A stretch of DNA of 64,000 bases from Vallitalea maricola (GTDB lineage: Bacteria > Bacillota > Clostridia > Lachnospirales > Vallitaleaceae): the NCBI RefSeq assembly GCF_036985595.1, contig NZ_BTPU01000018.1:60947-124946 (forward strand), read 5' to 3'. Of the stretch, positions 44,401-54,014 are shown in pieces (the first letter of the stretch is position 1; each line of letters opens with the position of its first letter). The notes beneath the pieces are model-generated. The model searched no databases, was not told the origin of the DNA, and was given only the letters and a program-made list of their open reading frames with translations. The position numbers and the translations under genes are program-made.

Positions 44401-45206
44401 TAGATGTTTTCTTCTCCAATCAATTTCAATATATTGCCACCTAGTATTTTATCCCTTATTTCATCTGATGGGCTTATATACTCTATAAGCTGTTTACTTA
44501 ACAATGGCTCTCCGTAAGGAGCGTCCGAACTATATAAACATTTTTCTGGAAGCTCTGCTACTGCCATACGAGCAGCAAGAGTAGAAAAAGCTGCCGATAA
44601 ATCTATATAAGCATTTGATACTGTTTTAGCAAAGTCAATTACTTCCATCCAATAATAACCACCCATATGTCCATATATAACAGAAACCTTTGGAAATTTT
44701 TTGGTTAATTCCATGAGGATTTTAATTCCACTTAATGAAACAGGGTTGAATGTATGAACCCATATAGGTAACTGAGGATATTGTTCTAATGCTTGAAATA
44801 CCGTTTCTAATTGCTGGACTTGTTTGTCAGACCCAGGCGTAAATTCGCCAATACCTTTTAGTCCATTAGAAACAATGTATCTATCAATCCAATCGATGGT
44901 ATCTTCTAACGAAAGTTCAAGAGGTACAGAGCCAAAACCATAAAATCTATCTGGATACTTGTGTAATATTTGTGTCAGTTCTTGAATGTTATTTTTCATT
45001 CTTTGCATATCGGATGCTTTAGTGTTAGAACCAGCTAAGATTTTATATAGTGATTCAATTTCCCTTTTCAATTCTAATAATGTTTTGGCTCGTTCTGGAT
45101 GTGGAGTAGTACAAAACAGAATTACTTTATCAATTCCTGCTTTATCTAATTTTTCAATCTGAAATTCTGTGGGTAACATTAAATGTTGATGGCTATCAAT
45201 AACCAT
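44400..45206 (-). CDS. amidohydrolase-family (TIM-barrel) protein
   Basis: A 268-residue amidohydrolase_2-type enzyme. The metal motif HxH appears as DSHQHL at the N-terminus, with further metal or substrate residues in WVHTFNP, IYGHMGG and the final SSDAPYG. Relatives hydrolyse or decarboxylate small organic acids or lactones; the substrate is unknown. Start chosen at ATG 45206 because AAAGG is 9 bp upstream; an ATG at 45215 overlaps that site. First gene of a two-gene operon divergent from an HxlR regulator. Confidence 0.82.
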   Translation of the reverse strand: MVIDSHQHLMLPTEFQIEKLDKAGIDKVILFCTTPHPERAKTLLELKREIESLYKILAGSNTKASDMQRMKNNIQELTQILHKYPDRFYGFGSVPLELSLEDTIDWIDRYIVSNGLKGIGEFTPGSDKQVQQLETVFQALEQYPQLPIWVHTFNPVSLSGIKILMELTKKFPKVSVIYGHMGGYYWMEVIDFAKTVSNAYIDLSAAFSTLAARMAVAELPEKCLYSSDAPYGEPLLSKQLIEYISPSDEIRDKILGGNILKLIGEENI

Positions 45207-45246
45207 ATAAATCATCCTTTCTCTATATTGACATTCTTGCTATAAT

Positions 45247-45310
45247 AAAAAGGTACCATATTCCTATAATAGGAACAAGTACGCACAATTTTGATATAAA
45301 GTACCTTTTT
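45247..45310. promoter_or_regulatory. divergent control region with HxlR-type operator
   Basis: A perfect dyad TTCCTAT-A-ATAGGAA lies at 45261-45275, and a longer inverted pair AAAAAGGTAC (45247-45256) and GTACCTTTTT (45301-45310) brackets it. Both genes also have a near-identical GAAAGGATGAT leader. Such dyads are typical operators of MarR-like HxlR proteins; binding is inferred. Confidence 0.6.
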
Positions 45311-45342
45311 TAATACTTACCTCAAAGAAAGGATGATATAAA

Positions 45343-45687
45343 ATGGCTAAATCAATTACACCACATGATATTTGCCCTATGGCATTAGGTATCAATGTTT
45401 TAAGTGGAAAATGGAAACTTCAAATTTTATGGAATCTATATAATAAGAACACGCTGCGTTTTAACGAGTTACAACGAGAGTTAGGACATATAACCACAAA
45501 AACACTTACTGACCAATTACGTGAACTAGAAGAACAAAAAATCATACAAAGAATTATATATCCAGAAGTTCCTCCAAAAGTTGAATATTCATTTACTGAA
45601 ATAGGACAAACACTTGAGCCCGTTCTCAAATCATTGTGTGATTGGGGAACACAATATTTACAATCATTGAACATCCACAAAAATTAG
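45343..45687 (+). CDS. HxlR-family transcriptional regulator
   Basis: A 114-residue winged-helix protein of the HxlR/YodB type. It has the characteristic Cys-containing start DICPMALGINVLSGKWKLQIL, the recognition region LQRELGHITTKTLTDQLRELE and the wing PPKVEYSFTEIGQTL. The N-terminal Cys is the residue that senses electrophiles or thiol stress in YodB and relatives. GAAAGG precedes the ATG. It is divergent from the amidohydrolase/esterase operon and probably represses it. Confidence 0.9.
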   Translation: MAKSITPHDICPMALGINVLSGKWKLQILWNLYNKNTLRFNELQRELGHITTKTLTDQLRELEEQKIIQRIIYPEVPPKVEYSFTEIGQTLEPVLKSLCDWGTQYLQSLNIHKN

Positions 45688-45699
45688 ATTAAAACTTTT

Positions 45700-45747
45700 A
45701 AATAATAGCGTGTAAATCACTCATTAGTAAAATACGCGCTATTATTT
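45700..45747. terminator. bidirectional terminator between hxlR-like and htrA-like genes
   Basis: AAATAATAGCG (45700-45710) pairs perfectly with CGCTATTATTT (45737-45747). It lies between two convergent genes; T-rich sequence follows on the plus strand and A/T-rich sequence on the other. Confidence 0.7.
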
Positions 45748-45762
45748 TAAGCCTGTTTTTAA

Positions 45763-47202
45763 TTACATGATACTTTGTCTATCAGTTAGTTTCACATTCA
45801 GTTCTACCTTTTCAAAACCATTATTGGTTTTTCTTGCTACTTTCACTGATACAGTATCTCCAACTTCATATTTTTCAATTTCCTTTTGTAAATCTTCGAA
45901 ATTAAAGATTTTTGCTCCACCAAATTCAAATATTATATCTTGTGATCTAAGTCCAGCTTTTTCAGCACCACTACCTTCTGTTACTTCTTTTACTAGTATT
46001 CCTATTGGTAATCCATAGAAATCGCCCATTTCTTCAGTAACATCTATACCTCTAATACCTAATGCTGGTCTATCCTTTTGATTCACAATGTCTTCAATAA
46101 TAGGTTTTGCTTCATTGACTGGTATAGCGAATCCCATACCTTCTATATCTGTAGAGGCTAATTTATAACTATTGATACCAATAACTTCACTCTGTGCATT
46201 AACTAATGCTCCACCACTATTACCTGGATTGATTGCTGCATCAGTCTGGATAAGTGGTAAACTCTTATCAGTAGATTCTAATGTTCTGTTTATAGCACTA
46301 ATATATCCTACTGTAACAGTATTACTATATTGTTTTCCAAGAGGGTTACCTATAGCAACTGCAAGTTCTCCAACTTTAATCTTATCAGAATCACCTAATT
46401 TAGCGATTTTTATACTATCCAATAATTCATTTTTCATATCCTTTTTAGCTACAGATAGAACTGCTAGATCATAATCTCTTTCATAACCAACAACTTTTGC
46501 ATTGATGTTTTCAGAATTAAAGAAAGTTACCACAACATTTCTAGCACCATCTATAACGTGTTGATTAGTTACAATATATATAACTTCTTCGTTTTCTCCA
46601 AATATTATACCTGAACCAGTTCCTTCTTGTTCATACTGATTGTTGAACCAATCTTTAGCAGTAACAACACTTGTAATAGTAACTATTGAAGGTTTCATGT
46701 TTTCTGCTATTGCAACAACTGGTGATTGATAGTTTTCATTTATGATTGAAGTATAATCACTACTTACTTCTTTTAGATTATCTTCAGTTAATGCTGTTGT
46801 ATTGTTTTTATCTTCAAAAGTGAATTTATTTGAATCATCTTTTTGAGATATTGTTGAACCTACATATTTTTCAAAAAATGGTTTAGTAACTTCCATACCT
46901 AATTGGAATGCTCCTCCCAGAAGAACTGCTACTAAAACACATGCTATCACTTTTTTCCAAGTAAATATTCTTTTACGGGATTTTTTCTCCTCATTTTTTA
47001 TTCTTTCTTGAAAACATTGATTTGAGTAAGCTTGATTATGTTCATTCATTAACAAGCTGTTATCATTGCTTTCATTGGCATGACTCTTGATAATAGTTGT
47101 TTCTACAACATCACCATAATCATTACCTTCTACATTATTAGTGTTATTTTCGTTACCATTGATTTCATTTCCGTTCTCATCATATCTTTTGAATTCGTCC
47201 AT
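45763..47202 (-). CDS. HtrA/DegP-like S1C serine protease with PDZ domain
   Basis: A 479-residue membrane-anchored protease. An Asn-rich cytoplasmic N-terminus precedes one membrane segment (about 86-106). The trypsin-like domain has the catalytic triad in TNQHVIDGA (His), ERDYDLAVLSV (Asp) and INPGNSGGAL (Ser). A PDZ domain (about 390-465, GILVKEVTEGSGAEKAGLRS) follows. It degrades or refolds damaged exported proteins at the outer face of the membrane. GGAGG lies 8 bp before ATG 47202. Monocistronic. Confidence 0.92.
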   Translation of the reverse strand: MDEFKRYDENGNEINGNENNTNNVEGNDYGDVVETTIIKSHANESNDNSLLMNEHNQAYSNQCFQERIKNEEKKSRKRIFTWKKVIACVLVAVLLGGAFQLGMEVTKPFFEKYVGSTISQKDDSNKFTFEDKNNTTALTEDNLKEVSSDYTSIINENYQSPVVAIAENMKPSIVTITSVVTAKDWFNNQYEQEGTGSGIIFGENEEVIYIVTNQHVIDGARNVVVTFFNSENINAKVVGYERDYDLAVLSVAKKDMKNELLDSIKIAKLGDSDKIKVGELAVAIGNPLGKQYSNTVTVGYISAINRTLESTDKSLPLIQTDAAINPGNSGGALVNAQSEVIGINSYKLASTDIEGMGFAIPVNEAKPIIEDIVNQKDRPALGIRGIDVTEEMGDFYGLPIGILVKEVTEGSGAEKAGLRSQDIIFEFGGAKIFNFEDLQKEIEKYEVGDTVSVKVARKTNNGFEKVELNVKLTDRQSIM

Positions 47203-47383
47203 ATATATTCCTCCAAATCTTTATTGTTAGATTAACCTCTCTTGACATTAAATATCTATAAGTACAATTCTTTCAATGGGTTAATCATATATTCTATATA
47301 TAGATTATACTCATTTTCTTTGAATAAAATATGAACTCTTTGTTAATAATTTTGAATAATTTAGCATTATGTTAAATAGTAAT

Positions 47384-47421
47384 AAAAAAGACCATCTAAG
47401 CAATATACTCAGATAATCTGG
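47384..47421 (-). terminator. weak terminator near the bactofilin gene
   Basis: On the minus strand ATCTGAG and CTTAGAT can pair (one G-U) and the hairpin is followed by GGTCTTTTTT. It lies about 40 bp past the bactofilin stop. Confidence 0.55.
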
Positions 47422-47456
47422 ATAAATAAATTATTATTATTGAATTTTAGTTTATA

Positions 47457-47879
47457 TTATTTATTATCTTTATTTTTATTTTCAATTGACTTAACTTTAT
47501 TATTCTCAATTTGTTTAACATTATTTTGTACATTTGACATACTGCATTTACCATCTATTTGAGCACCTTCATCAATAATAATACTAACTGTATTAATATC
47601 TCCTGTTATTTTCGCTGTTTTAGTCAGATGAAGTTGACCTGCAATCTTCACGTTACCATCAATCTTACCTGCCACCAACAAAAAATCAGCTTCTATATTA
47701 CCTTTAATATATCCAGTTTCTCCAATAGCTACACTAGCTTCAACTTCCATGTCTCCATAGTACTTGCCATTTATCTGTACTGAATTCTTGGATTTGAGAA
47801 TAGACGTTTCTAATGTTGTATCTTTTCCTATTATAGTGGATGGTTTGTCATAAGTTGCTTTTTTCTTTTGCTTAATCAT
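47457..47879 (-). CDS. bactofilin-family polymer-forming protein
   Basis: A 140-residue bactofilin. The central right-handed beta-helix reads GYIKGNIEADFLLVAGKIDGNVKIAG..., with repeated Gly/Ile every few residues, flanked by disordered basic ends. It forms cytoskeletal or membrane-bound filaments that help localise cell-wall enzymes. ATG 47879 has AAGGAG 7 bp upstream; the frame is open to 47930. It lies 65 bp after an M23 peptidase gene, a pairing common in bacteria that suggests a joint role in cell shape. Confidence 0.88.
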   Translation of the reverse strand: MIKQKKKATYDKPSTIIGKDTTLETSILKSKNSVQINGKYYGDMEVEASVAIGETGYIKGNIEADFLLVAGKIDGNVKIAGQLHLTKTAKITGDINTVSIIIDEGAQIDGKCSMSNVQNNVKQIENNKVKSIENKNKDNK

Positions 47880-47944
47880 TTCAATTCTCCTTTGTACAAA
47901 TTCGAACAAATTTTTGTAATAAAATTTCATTAATCAATTATAAT

Positions 47945-49060
47945 TTATTTTCCTTTATATATATAATCCATTGGATTTTGTGTTTCACCATTTACAAGTA
48001 CTCCGTAATGAACGTGAGGTCCGCTGCTTCTGCCAGTACTTCCTGATTTTGCTATTTTATCTCCACGTTTCACCTTGTCACCTTTTTTAACTAATAATTT
48101 GGAATTATGTGCATATTTGGTAGTAATACCATATCCGTGGTCAACAATTACCAATCTTCCATATATAGCGTCATATCCTGCAAAAACAACCGTTCCTTTA
48201 CCAGTAGCATATACGCTTGTTCCATAGTTAGCTTTTAAGTCAACACCTCTATGAAATTCAAAAGCTTTGCGTCCAAAAGGATTTTTTCTCCAACCATATG
48301 GACTTGTCACCCATGTATTTTTAACAGGTAACATTGAAGGATAAGCTTCCCAATAAGGGATTATCTCATCAACTTTATCATTAAGTTCATTATATGTATT
48401 AGTTTCACTGTCAATCAACTTCATTGTCTCTTGAAGTTTATTTATTAGCTCTTCTGCTTTAGCTTGAAAATCTTCCTCTACCGATATTTCCTGCTTTGCC
48501 GTATCAGACTCATCTTCTTGGCTATTCATGGGTAATAAATCTAAAGACGCAGTTATATTACTACTTCTTGATGCTGAAAATTCAGCTACCAAAGGTTCAG
48601 CCGAAGCTTTTCTCTCTATGGAACCTATAGGTTTGCTGTCAGTAGTTTTCTTAGTACCATTAAGCTTAGAATCAATATCCTGCTTTTGATTTTCTAATTC
48701 TTTAAGCTTATTTTGAATCTGCGTATATAGTTCTTGCAGATCATCTAACTTGGAAAACTTCTCAGCCTCTTCTGCTTCATATTCCTTAATCTTTGCATCT
48801 TTATCACTATTCTCGTATGTATTGGTTTGAAGATTGAGATTAGCAGTTGCCATTTTGTTTTGAACATCAGCTACATCTGTCATTGTAACCAGTACCCATA
48901 TTATTACAGCAATAACACAAGCTAGTAGAGGGAACCTAATCCATTTTGGTATTTTAATGGTCTTAGGACTCTTGGTAGGATCAGGTATTATAACAAAAGT
49001 TATATATTTGCGACTCTTGATTTTATGCTCTTTAACGTTATGCCTAGTCCCCCAATTCAT
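47945..49060 (-). CDS. M23-family (LytM) peptidoglycan endopeptidase with coiled-coil
   Basis: A 371-residue membrane-anchored protein. A basic cytoplasmic N-terminus precedes one membrane segment (about 43-63), then a long coiled-coil (about 85-140) and a second helical stretch. The C-terminal LytM domain has the zinc residues His and Asp in FHRGVDLKANYG and the HxH of GPHVHYGVLV. All metal ligands are present, so it should be active rather than a regulatory dud. AAGGTGGGG precedes ATG 49060. It is probably co-transcribed with the bactofilin gene. Confidence 0.9.
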   Translation of the reverse strand: MNWGTRHNVKEHKIKSRKYITFVIIPDPTKSPKTIKIPKWIRFPLLACVIAVIIWVLVTMTDVADVQNKMATANLNLQTNTYENSDKDAKIKEYEAEEAEKFSKLDDLQELYTQIQNKLKELENQKQDIDSKLNGTKKTTDSKPIGSIERKASAEPLVAEFSASRSSNITASLDLLPMNSQEDESDTAKQEISVEEDFQAKAEELINKLQETMKLIDSETNTYNELNDKVDEIIPYWEAYPSMLPVKNTWVTSPYGWRKNPFGRKAFEFHRGVDLKANYGTSVYATGKGTVVFAGYDAIYGRLVIVDHGYGITTKYAHNSKLLVKKGDKVKRGDKIAKSGSTGRSSGPHVHYGVLVNGETQNPMDYIYKGK

Positions 49061-49321
49061 TTTTTATCCCCACCTTTAACAGTATTTTGTTATTTTATGT
49101 ATATAATTGGTTTATTTTCAATTTTAGCCAAATACATTATAACATATTTTTTAATATATTTGTAATATAAATTTAAAATTTTAGTATTATATTAAAAGAA
49201 TTTTAAAGTAAAAGATGTAGTATAATCAGTTTTAACTTTTAAAATAGACCATATTGATGTAAAATATAAATGAATCCTATCATATGTAAGATACCTAAAT
49301 AATAATAATAAGGTGGTTAAA

Positions 49322-51706
49322 ATGAATACTAAAGTTTTAAAAACATTAGAATATAATAAAATAATAGAACAGTTAATAAGTAAAACTTCATCTAGAATGG
49401 GAAAAGAACTATCTTCTTCTTTAGTCCCATACTGTGACATTGATACTATTAGAAGCAAACAAAAAGAGACTTCTGAAGCAGTAACTATGATATTAAGAAG
49501 AGGTTCATTAGCATTGGGTGGGTTTAAGGATATTCGTTCATCCATCAAAAGATTAGCTATAGGCGGTGACCTGTCACAGGTAGAACTATTGAATATTGGG
49601 GAAGTACTAAGAGTATCCAGACATGTAAAATCATATGCAAAATCAGCAAAAGATTCTAATACTGCTAATAATCTAGATACCATATATGGTTTATTTGATG
49701 CTATAGAAGTACTTAATCCATTATATAAGGAAATAACTAGATGTATTATTTCAGAAGAAGAAATATCCGATGATGCAAGCCATGAATTATATAATATAAG
49801 ACGACAAATGAAGGTATCCAATGGTAAGATCAAAGAACACCTTAACAAAATCATTACATCCAGCACTTATAAAAACATGCTCCAAGATCCAATAATTACT
49901 TTACGTAATGATAGGTATTGTGTTCCTGTAAAACAAGAATATCGTGGTAGTTTCAAAGGTATGATACATGACCAATCAGCTTCAGGTTCTACATTATTCA
50001 TAGAACCTATGTCTGTTGTGGAATTGAATAATAAGATAAAAGAACTCTTTACAAAAGAAAAACAAGAGATAGAAAAAATATTAGCTATCCTTAGTTCCAT
50101 GTGTTTTGAACACAAGGAAGAATTAGCTAGTAACATGAAAATATTGACAGAAATAGATTTCATCTTCGCAAAAGGTGAACTATCAATATCCTTAGGTGGT
50201 ACAGAACCTATTTTCAACAATGACAAATATATAAATATTAAAAAAGGACGTCATCCATTACTTGATAAAGATACTGTTGTTCCTATAGACATACATTTAG
50301 GCAGAGAATTCACAACGCTCATGATTACAGGTCCTAATACAGGAGGTAAAACCGTAACTCTAAAAACAGTAGGGCTGTTAACATTAATGGGACAGGCAGG
50401 TCTGCATATTCCTGCTTTTGATAAATCTGAGCTAGCTATTTTTGATGATCTATTCGCTGATATTGGAGATGAACAGAGCATTGAGCAATCACTTAGTACC
50501 TTTTCATCCCATATGACCAACATAATTGACATCCTGCAAAATGCCACTGATAATTCATTAGTTCTATTTGATGAATTAGGAGCTGGTACAGACCCTACAG
50601 AAGGAGCCGCTTTAGCTATGGCTATTCTAGAAAATCTTCATAAGAAGAAAGTTCTTACCATAGCCACTACCCATTATAGCGAGTTAAAAGTATATGCTCT
50701 TTCTACAAAAGGTGTGGAAAATGCTTGCTGTGAATTTGATGTCAAGACATTAAGACCTACTTACAAATTACTTATAGGAATTCCTGGTAAAAGTAATGCT
50801 TTTGCCATATCCAAAAGATTAGGATTAACCGATAATATAATAGAAGATGCAAAACAACTATTAGAACATAAGGAAATAAGATTTGAAGACCTTATTACAG
50901 AACTTGAGATAAGCAAAAAAACTACAATAATGGAAAAGGAAAAAGCACTGAAATACAGTAAAGAAGCTGAAGAGCTGAAAAACAAGGTTACGGTGCAGCG
51001 TGAGAAGATTCAGAAACAAAAAGATAAAATAATTACAGAAGCTAGAGAAGAAGCATATAAAATACTTAATAATGCAAAAGAGGATGCAGATAGCATAATA
51101 AAAAGCATGAATAAGCTTCGTACCAATTCTGATAACTCAAAAGAAATGGAAATGCAAAGAAGTAAGCTTCGTTCATCTATTTCTTCATTGGAAAAGAATT
51201 TATCAACATGTATAAAGATGAAAAAAGCTAATACCAAATCTCCAAAAGACCTAAAAGCAGGAGACACAGTTTTTGTATCAACATTCAACCAAAAAGGAAC
51301 TGTTCTAGAGCCTCCTAATGCCAAGGGGGATGTTCAGGTTCAATTAGGTATCATGAAGACCAAAGTCAACATTAAGAATCTAAGTTATGTAAAAAGTTCA
51401 GAAGTAAATTATAACAATAAAGCACCAAAAAATAAAAATAACATTTCATCCAAGTCCATGTCAATTTCTCCTGAATATGATGTGCGTGGAAGAAGTGTTG
51501 AAGAAGCATTAGGAGAATTGGATAAATTTCTTGATGATGCATATTTGTCTCACCTTCCACAAATAACTATTATACATGGAAAAGGAACCGGTACTCTTAG
51601 AGCAGCTATCCATACATTTCTTAGAAAAGTTAAGTATGTGAAATCATTTAGAATCGGTAATTACGGTGAAGGTGAATCTGGTGTAACAATAGTTGAATTC
51701 AAATAA
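49322..51706 (+). CDS. mutS2: endonuclease MutS2
   Basis: A 794-residue MutS2. It has the clamp/core region (about 1-300), the ABC-type ATPase with Walker A TGPNTGGKT and Walker B LVLFDELGAGTDPTEGAAL, a long coiled-coil (about 510-640), a KOW-like segment and the C-terminal Smr nuclease domain (YDVRGRSVEEAL, IHGKGTGTLR). MutS2 suppresses homologous recombination and, in Bacillus, rescues stalled ribosomes. ATG 49322 is preceded by AAGGTGG at 5 bp; a GTG at 49313 lies inside that site. It is followed 14 bp later by a two-component system. Confidence 0.93.
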   Translation: MNTKVLKTLEYNKIIEQLISKTSSRMGKELSSSLVPYCDIDTIRSKQKETSEAVTMILRRGSLALGGFKDIRSSIKRLAIGGDLSQVELLNIGEVLRVSRHVKSYAKSAKDSNTANNLDTIYGLFDAIEVLNPLYKEITRCIISEEEISDDASHELYNIRRQMKVSNGKIKEHLNKIITSSTYKNMLQDPIITLRNDRYCVPVKQEYRGSFKGMIHDQSASGSTLFIEPMSVVELNNKIKELFTKEKQEIEKILAILSSMCFEHKEELASNMKILTEIDFIFAKGELSISLGGTEPIFNNDKYINIKKGRHPLLDKDTVVPIDIHLGREFTTLMITGPNTGGKTVTLKTVGLLTLMGQAGLHIPAFDKSELAIFDDLFADIGDEQSIEQSLSTFSSHMTNIIDILQNATDNSLVLFDELGAGTDPTEGAALAMAILENLHKKKVLTIATTHYSELKVYALSTKGVENACCEFDVKTLRPTYKLLIGIPGKSNAFAISKRLGLTDNIIEDAKQLLEHKEIRFEDLITELEISKKTTIMEKEKALKYSKEAEELKNKVTVQREKIQKQKDKIITEAREEAYKILNNAKEDADSIIKSMNKLRTNSDNSKEMEMQRSKLRSSISSLEKNLSTCIKMKKANTKSPKDLKAGDTVFVSTFNQKGTVLEPPNAKGDVQVQLGIMKTKVNIKNLSYVKSSEVNYNNKAPKNKNNISSKSMSISPEYDVRGRSVEEALGELDKFLDDAYLSHLPQITIIHGKGTGTLRAAIHTFLRKVKYVKSFRIGNYGEGESGVTIVEFK

Positions 51707-51719
51707 GGAGGTAGATAGT

Positions 51720-52403
51720 ATGGAATCAAAACAAAAAATACTCATAGTTGATGATGATCCTAACATAACGGAGTTAATATCTCTATACCTTAACAAAGAA
51801 GGTTATTTAACTAAATTCGTTCATAACGGCAATAATGCAGTAAAAGCTTTTCAGACATTTGCGCCTAATTTAGTAATACTGGATTTAATGCTTCCAGGGA
51901 TGGATGGTTATGATATATGTAAAGAAATAAGGAAAATAAGCAATATCCCTATAATCATGTTAACTGCAAAAGGAGAAACTTTTGATAAGATCTTAGGTCT
52001 AGAGTTAGGTGCAGACGATTATATGGTAAAGCCTTTTGATACAAAAGAACTAACAGCAAGAGTAAAAGCAGTTCTTCGAAGATATCAACCATGGGATGAT
52101 AAAAATAAACAAGTGGTAGTACCTAACCTGACAATCAATTTATCTAACTATACAGTTATTTATTTTGATAAGAAAATTGAGATGCCGCCAAAAGAACTTG
52201 AACTTCTATATTTCCTTGCTTCCAATTCTAATCAAGTATTTACTAGAGAACAATTATTAGATAGAATCTGGGGTTATGAATATATCGGAGACACAAGAAC
52301 TGTTGATGTTCATGTAAAAAGGATAAGGGAAAAAATAAAAGAAACAGAATATTGGGGTATCAAGACTGTTTGGGGTATAGGATATAAATTTGAGGTGAAG
52401 TGA
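51720..52403 (+). CDS. OmpR/PhoB-family response regulator
   Basis: A 227-residue regulator. Receiver with the acidic pair in VDDDPN, phospho-acceptor Asp in VILDLMLPGMDG and Lys in MVKPFD; winged-helix output (about 128-225, PPKELELLYFLASNSNQVFTREQLLDRIWGYEY). ATG 51720 follows AAGGAGG by 8 bp; the frame opens earlier at 51693 inside mutS2. It overlaps the start of its kinase by one base (TGATG), so the pair is coupled. Confidence 0.92.
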   Translation: MESKQKILIVDDDPNITELISLYLNKEGYLTKFVHNGNNAVKAFQTFAPNLVILDLMLPGMDGYDICKEIRKISNIPIIMLTAKGETFDKILGLELGADDYMVKPFDTKELTARVKAVLRRYQPWDDKNKQVVVPNLTINLSNYTVIYFDKKIEMPPKELELLYFLASNSNQVFTREQLLDRIWGYEYIGDTRTVDVHVKRIREKIKETEYWGIKTVWGIGYKFEVK

Positions 52404-53827
52404 TGTTTAAATCATTTGTTAATAAATTCTTCTTCATATATGCAATATTGACACTAATTATATTTATGTTATTAACAACATTATTAACTAACATTATTGA
52501 ATCTTTTTTTATCAACGACCAAAAAAAGAATATGATCAATGTTGGAGATGCTATAAGCGAAGGATATTTGGCTGCATACTATGATCAAACCAAAATGGCA
52601 GCTCTCAATTTTGAATATCAAATTGTAGTCATGAGTAATAATATTGGTTCAAGGATATGGATATTATCTAATGATGGTACAGTTCAGATAGATTCAGAAA
52701 AAGGTGTTAATTCATTTGAAAAGCTGGTTGTAGATAATCCTAGTATTGATAAGGCTAAAAAAGGTGAAATTGTTACGTTAAAAGGAGATTTCTATGGTTT
52801 GTCCTCTACTCCTCTTATAACTGTAATTGTTCCCATAAAGATGAATAATGAAGTTAAAGGAATAATAGTAATGCATTCACCCTACCCTGCTGTGAAGAAA
52901 ACAGCTAATTATTTCTTTAATCTTACAATTATATGCTTACTATTTTCATTAGTATTTTCCATCATGTTAATGTATTTATTCTCAAGAAGGATTACTAAAA
53001 CATTCCAACAGATGAATAAAACCGCAAGGTCCATAGCTAATGGAAATTTTGAGAGTAGAATCGTAATAAATACCAATGATGATATAGGAGAACTTGCTAC
53101 TAACCTGAATTTTATGGCTGCTGAATTAGGAAAATTGGAAGAAATGCGCAGAAGTTTCATAGCTAACATCTCTCATGATTTCCGTTCACCGTTAACGTCT
53201 ATAAAAGGTTTTGTACAAGCTATATTAGATGGTACCATACCTCATGAAAATCAAGACAGATATCTTAACATAGTCTTAGATGAGACTAATAGACTGAGTA
53301 ACTTGACTAATGAGATTCTATTACTTACAAAGCTTGAAAACAATGGAGTACAGCTTAATTATACAGAGTTTGATATACATCTTGTAATTAGAGAAGTATT
53401 AATCAAATTCGAAGGTAAGATAAGAGAAAAAAAAATGCACATTACTTTATTGATTGATGAAAAACAGATCATAGTATCTGCTGATAAAGATAAAATCGAA
53501 AGAGTCATCTATAACCTGATTGATAATGCAGTAAAATTCTGCAATAAAGGTGATAGAATAACCATTGAAACAACAAAGTTCAAGGATAAAGTAAATATAT
53601 CTATAAAAGATAACGGTCCAGGTATCAAAGAAGATGAAATCAAATATATATTCAATAGATTCCATAAAGCTGACCGGTCACGTGGTGAAGATAAAAAAGG
53701 TACCGGTCTTGGATTATCTATTGTAAAAGAAATAATTACAGCTCATAGAGAGACTATAAATGTTAATAGTAAAGTAAATGTAGGAACTGAATTTGTCTTT
53801 ACTTTGACTATAACCAAAAACAAATAA
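52403..53827 (+). CDS. PhoR/ResE-type sensor histidine kinase
   Basis: A 474-residue kinase. Two membrane segments (about 8-30 and 165-190) enclose an extracellular sensor of about 135 residues; a HAMP domain (about 190-240) leads to HisKA with the phosphorylated His in FIANISHDFRSPLTS and a HATPase with IYNLIDNAVKF, DNGPGI and GTGLGLS. GAGGTG is 5 bp before ATG 52403. Signal unknown. It probably forms one transcript with mutS2 and the regulator, closed by the hairpin downstream. Confidence 0.92.
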   Translation: MFKSFVNKFFFIYAILTLIIFMLLTTLLTNIIESFFINDQKKNMINVGDAISEGYLAAYYDQTKMAALNFEYQIVVMSNNIGSRIWILSNDGTVQIDSEKGVNSFEKLVVDNPSIDKAKKGEIVTLKGDFYGLSSTPLITVIVPIKMNNEVKGIIVMHSPYPAVKKTANYFFNLTIICLLFSLVFSIMLMYLFSRRITKTFQQMNKTARSIANGNFESRIVINTNDDIGELATNLNFMAAELGKLEEMRRSFIANISHDFRSPLTSIKGFVQAILDGTIPHENQDRYLNIVLDETNRLSNLTNEILLLTKLENNGVQLNYTEFDIHLVIREVLIKFEGKIREKKMHITLLIDEKQIIVSADKDKIERVIYNLIDNAVKFCNKGDRITIETTKFKDKVNISIKDNGPGIKEDEIKYIFNRFHKADRSRGEDKKGTGLGLSIVKEIITAHRETINVNSKVNVGTEFVFTLTITKNK

Positions 53828-53834
53828 TAATTAA

Positions 53835-53890
53835 AAACCACCCATTTAACATAGATTAACCTTAAAAGGTATATTTATAATGGGTGGTTT
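53835..53890 (+). terminator. terminator of the two-component operon
   Basis: A perfect 12-bp stem (AAACCACCCATT, 53835-53846, with 53879-53890) with a 32-nt loop. The U-tract is short (TTTATATA), so efficiency is uncertain. Confidence 0.6.
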
Positions 53891-54014
53891 ATATATTCCT
53901 AATAATTTTTTATACTACGAAAAATCTCTTTATTTTATTGATACCAAAATTATGTATCAACTTTTATAAAGTATTAATATAATGATAGTAAGTATAACAA
54001 AAAGGTATGGAAAG

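Noticed and set aside
49192..51560. Minus-strand frames inside and before mutS2
   Set aside because: Shadow frames of mutS2; composition is that of complementary low-GC codons and no start sites are present.
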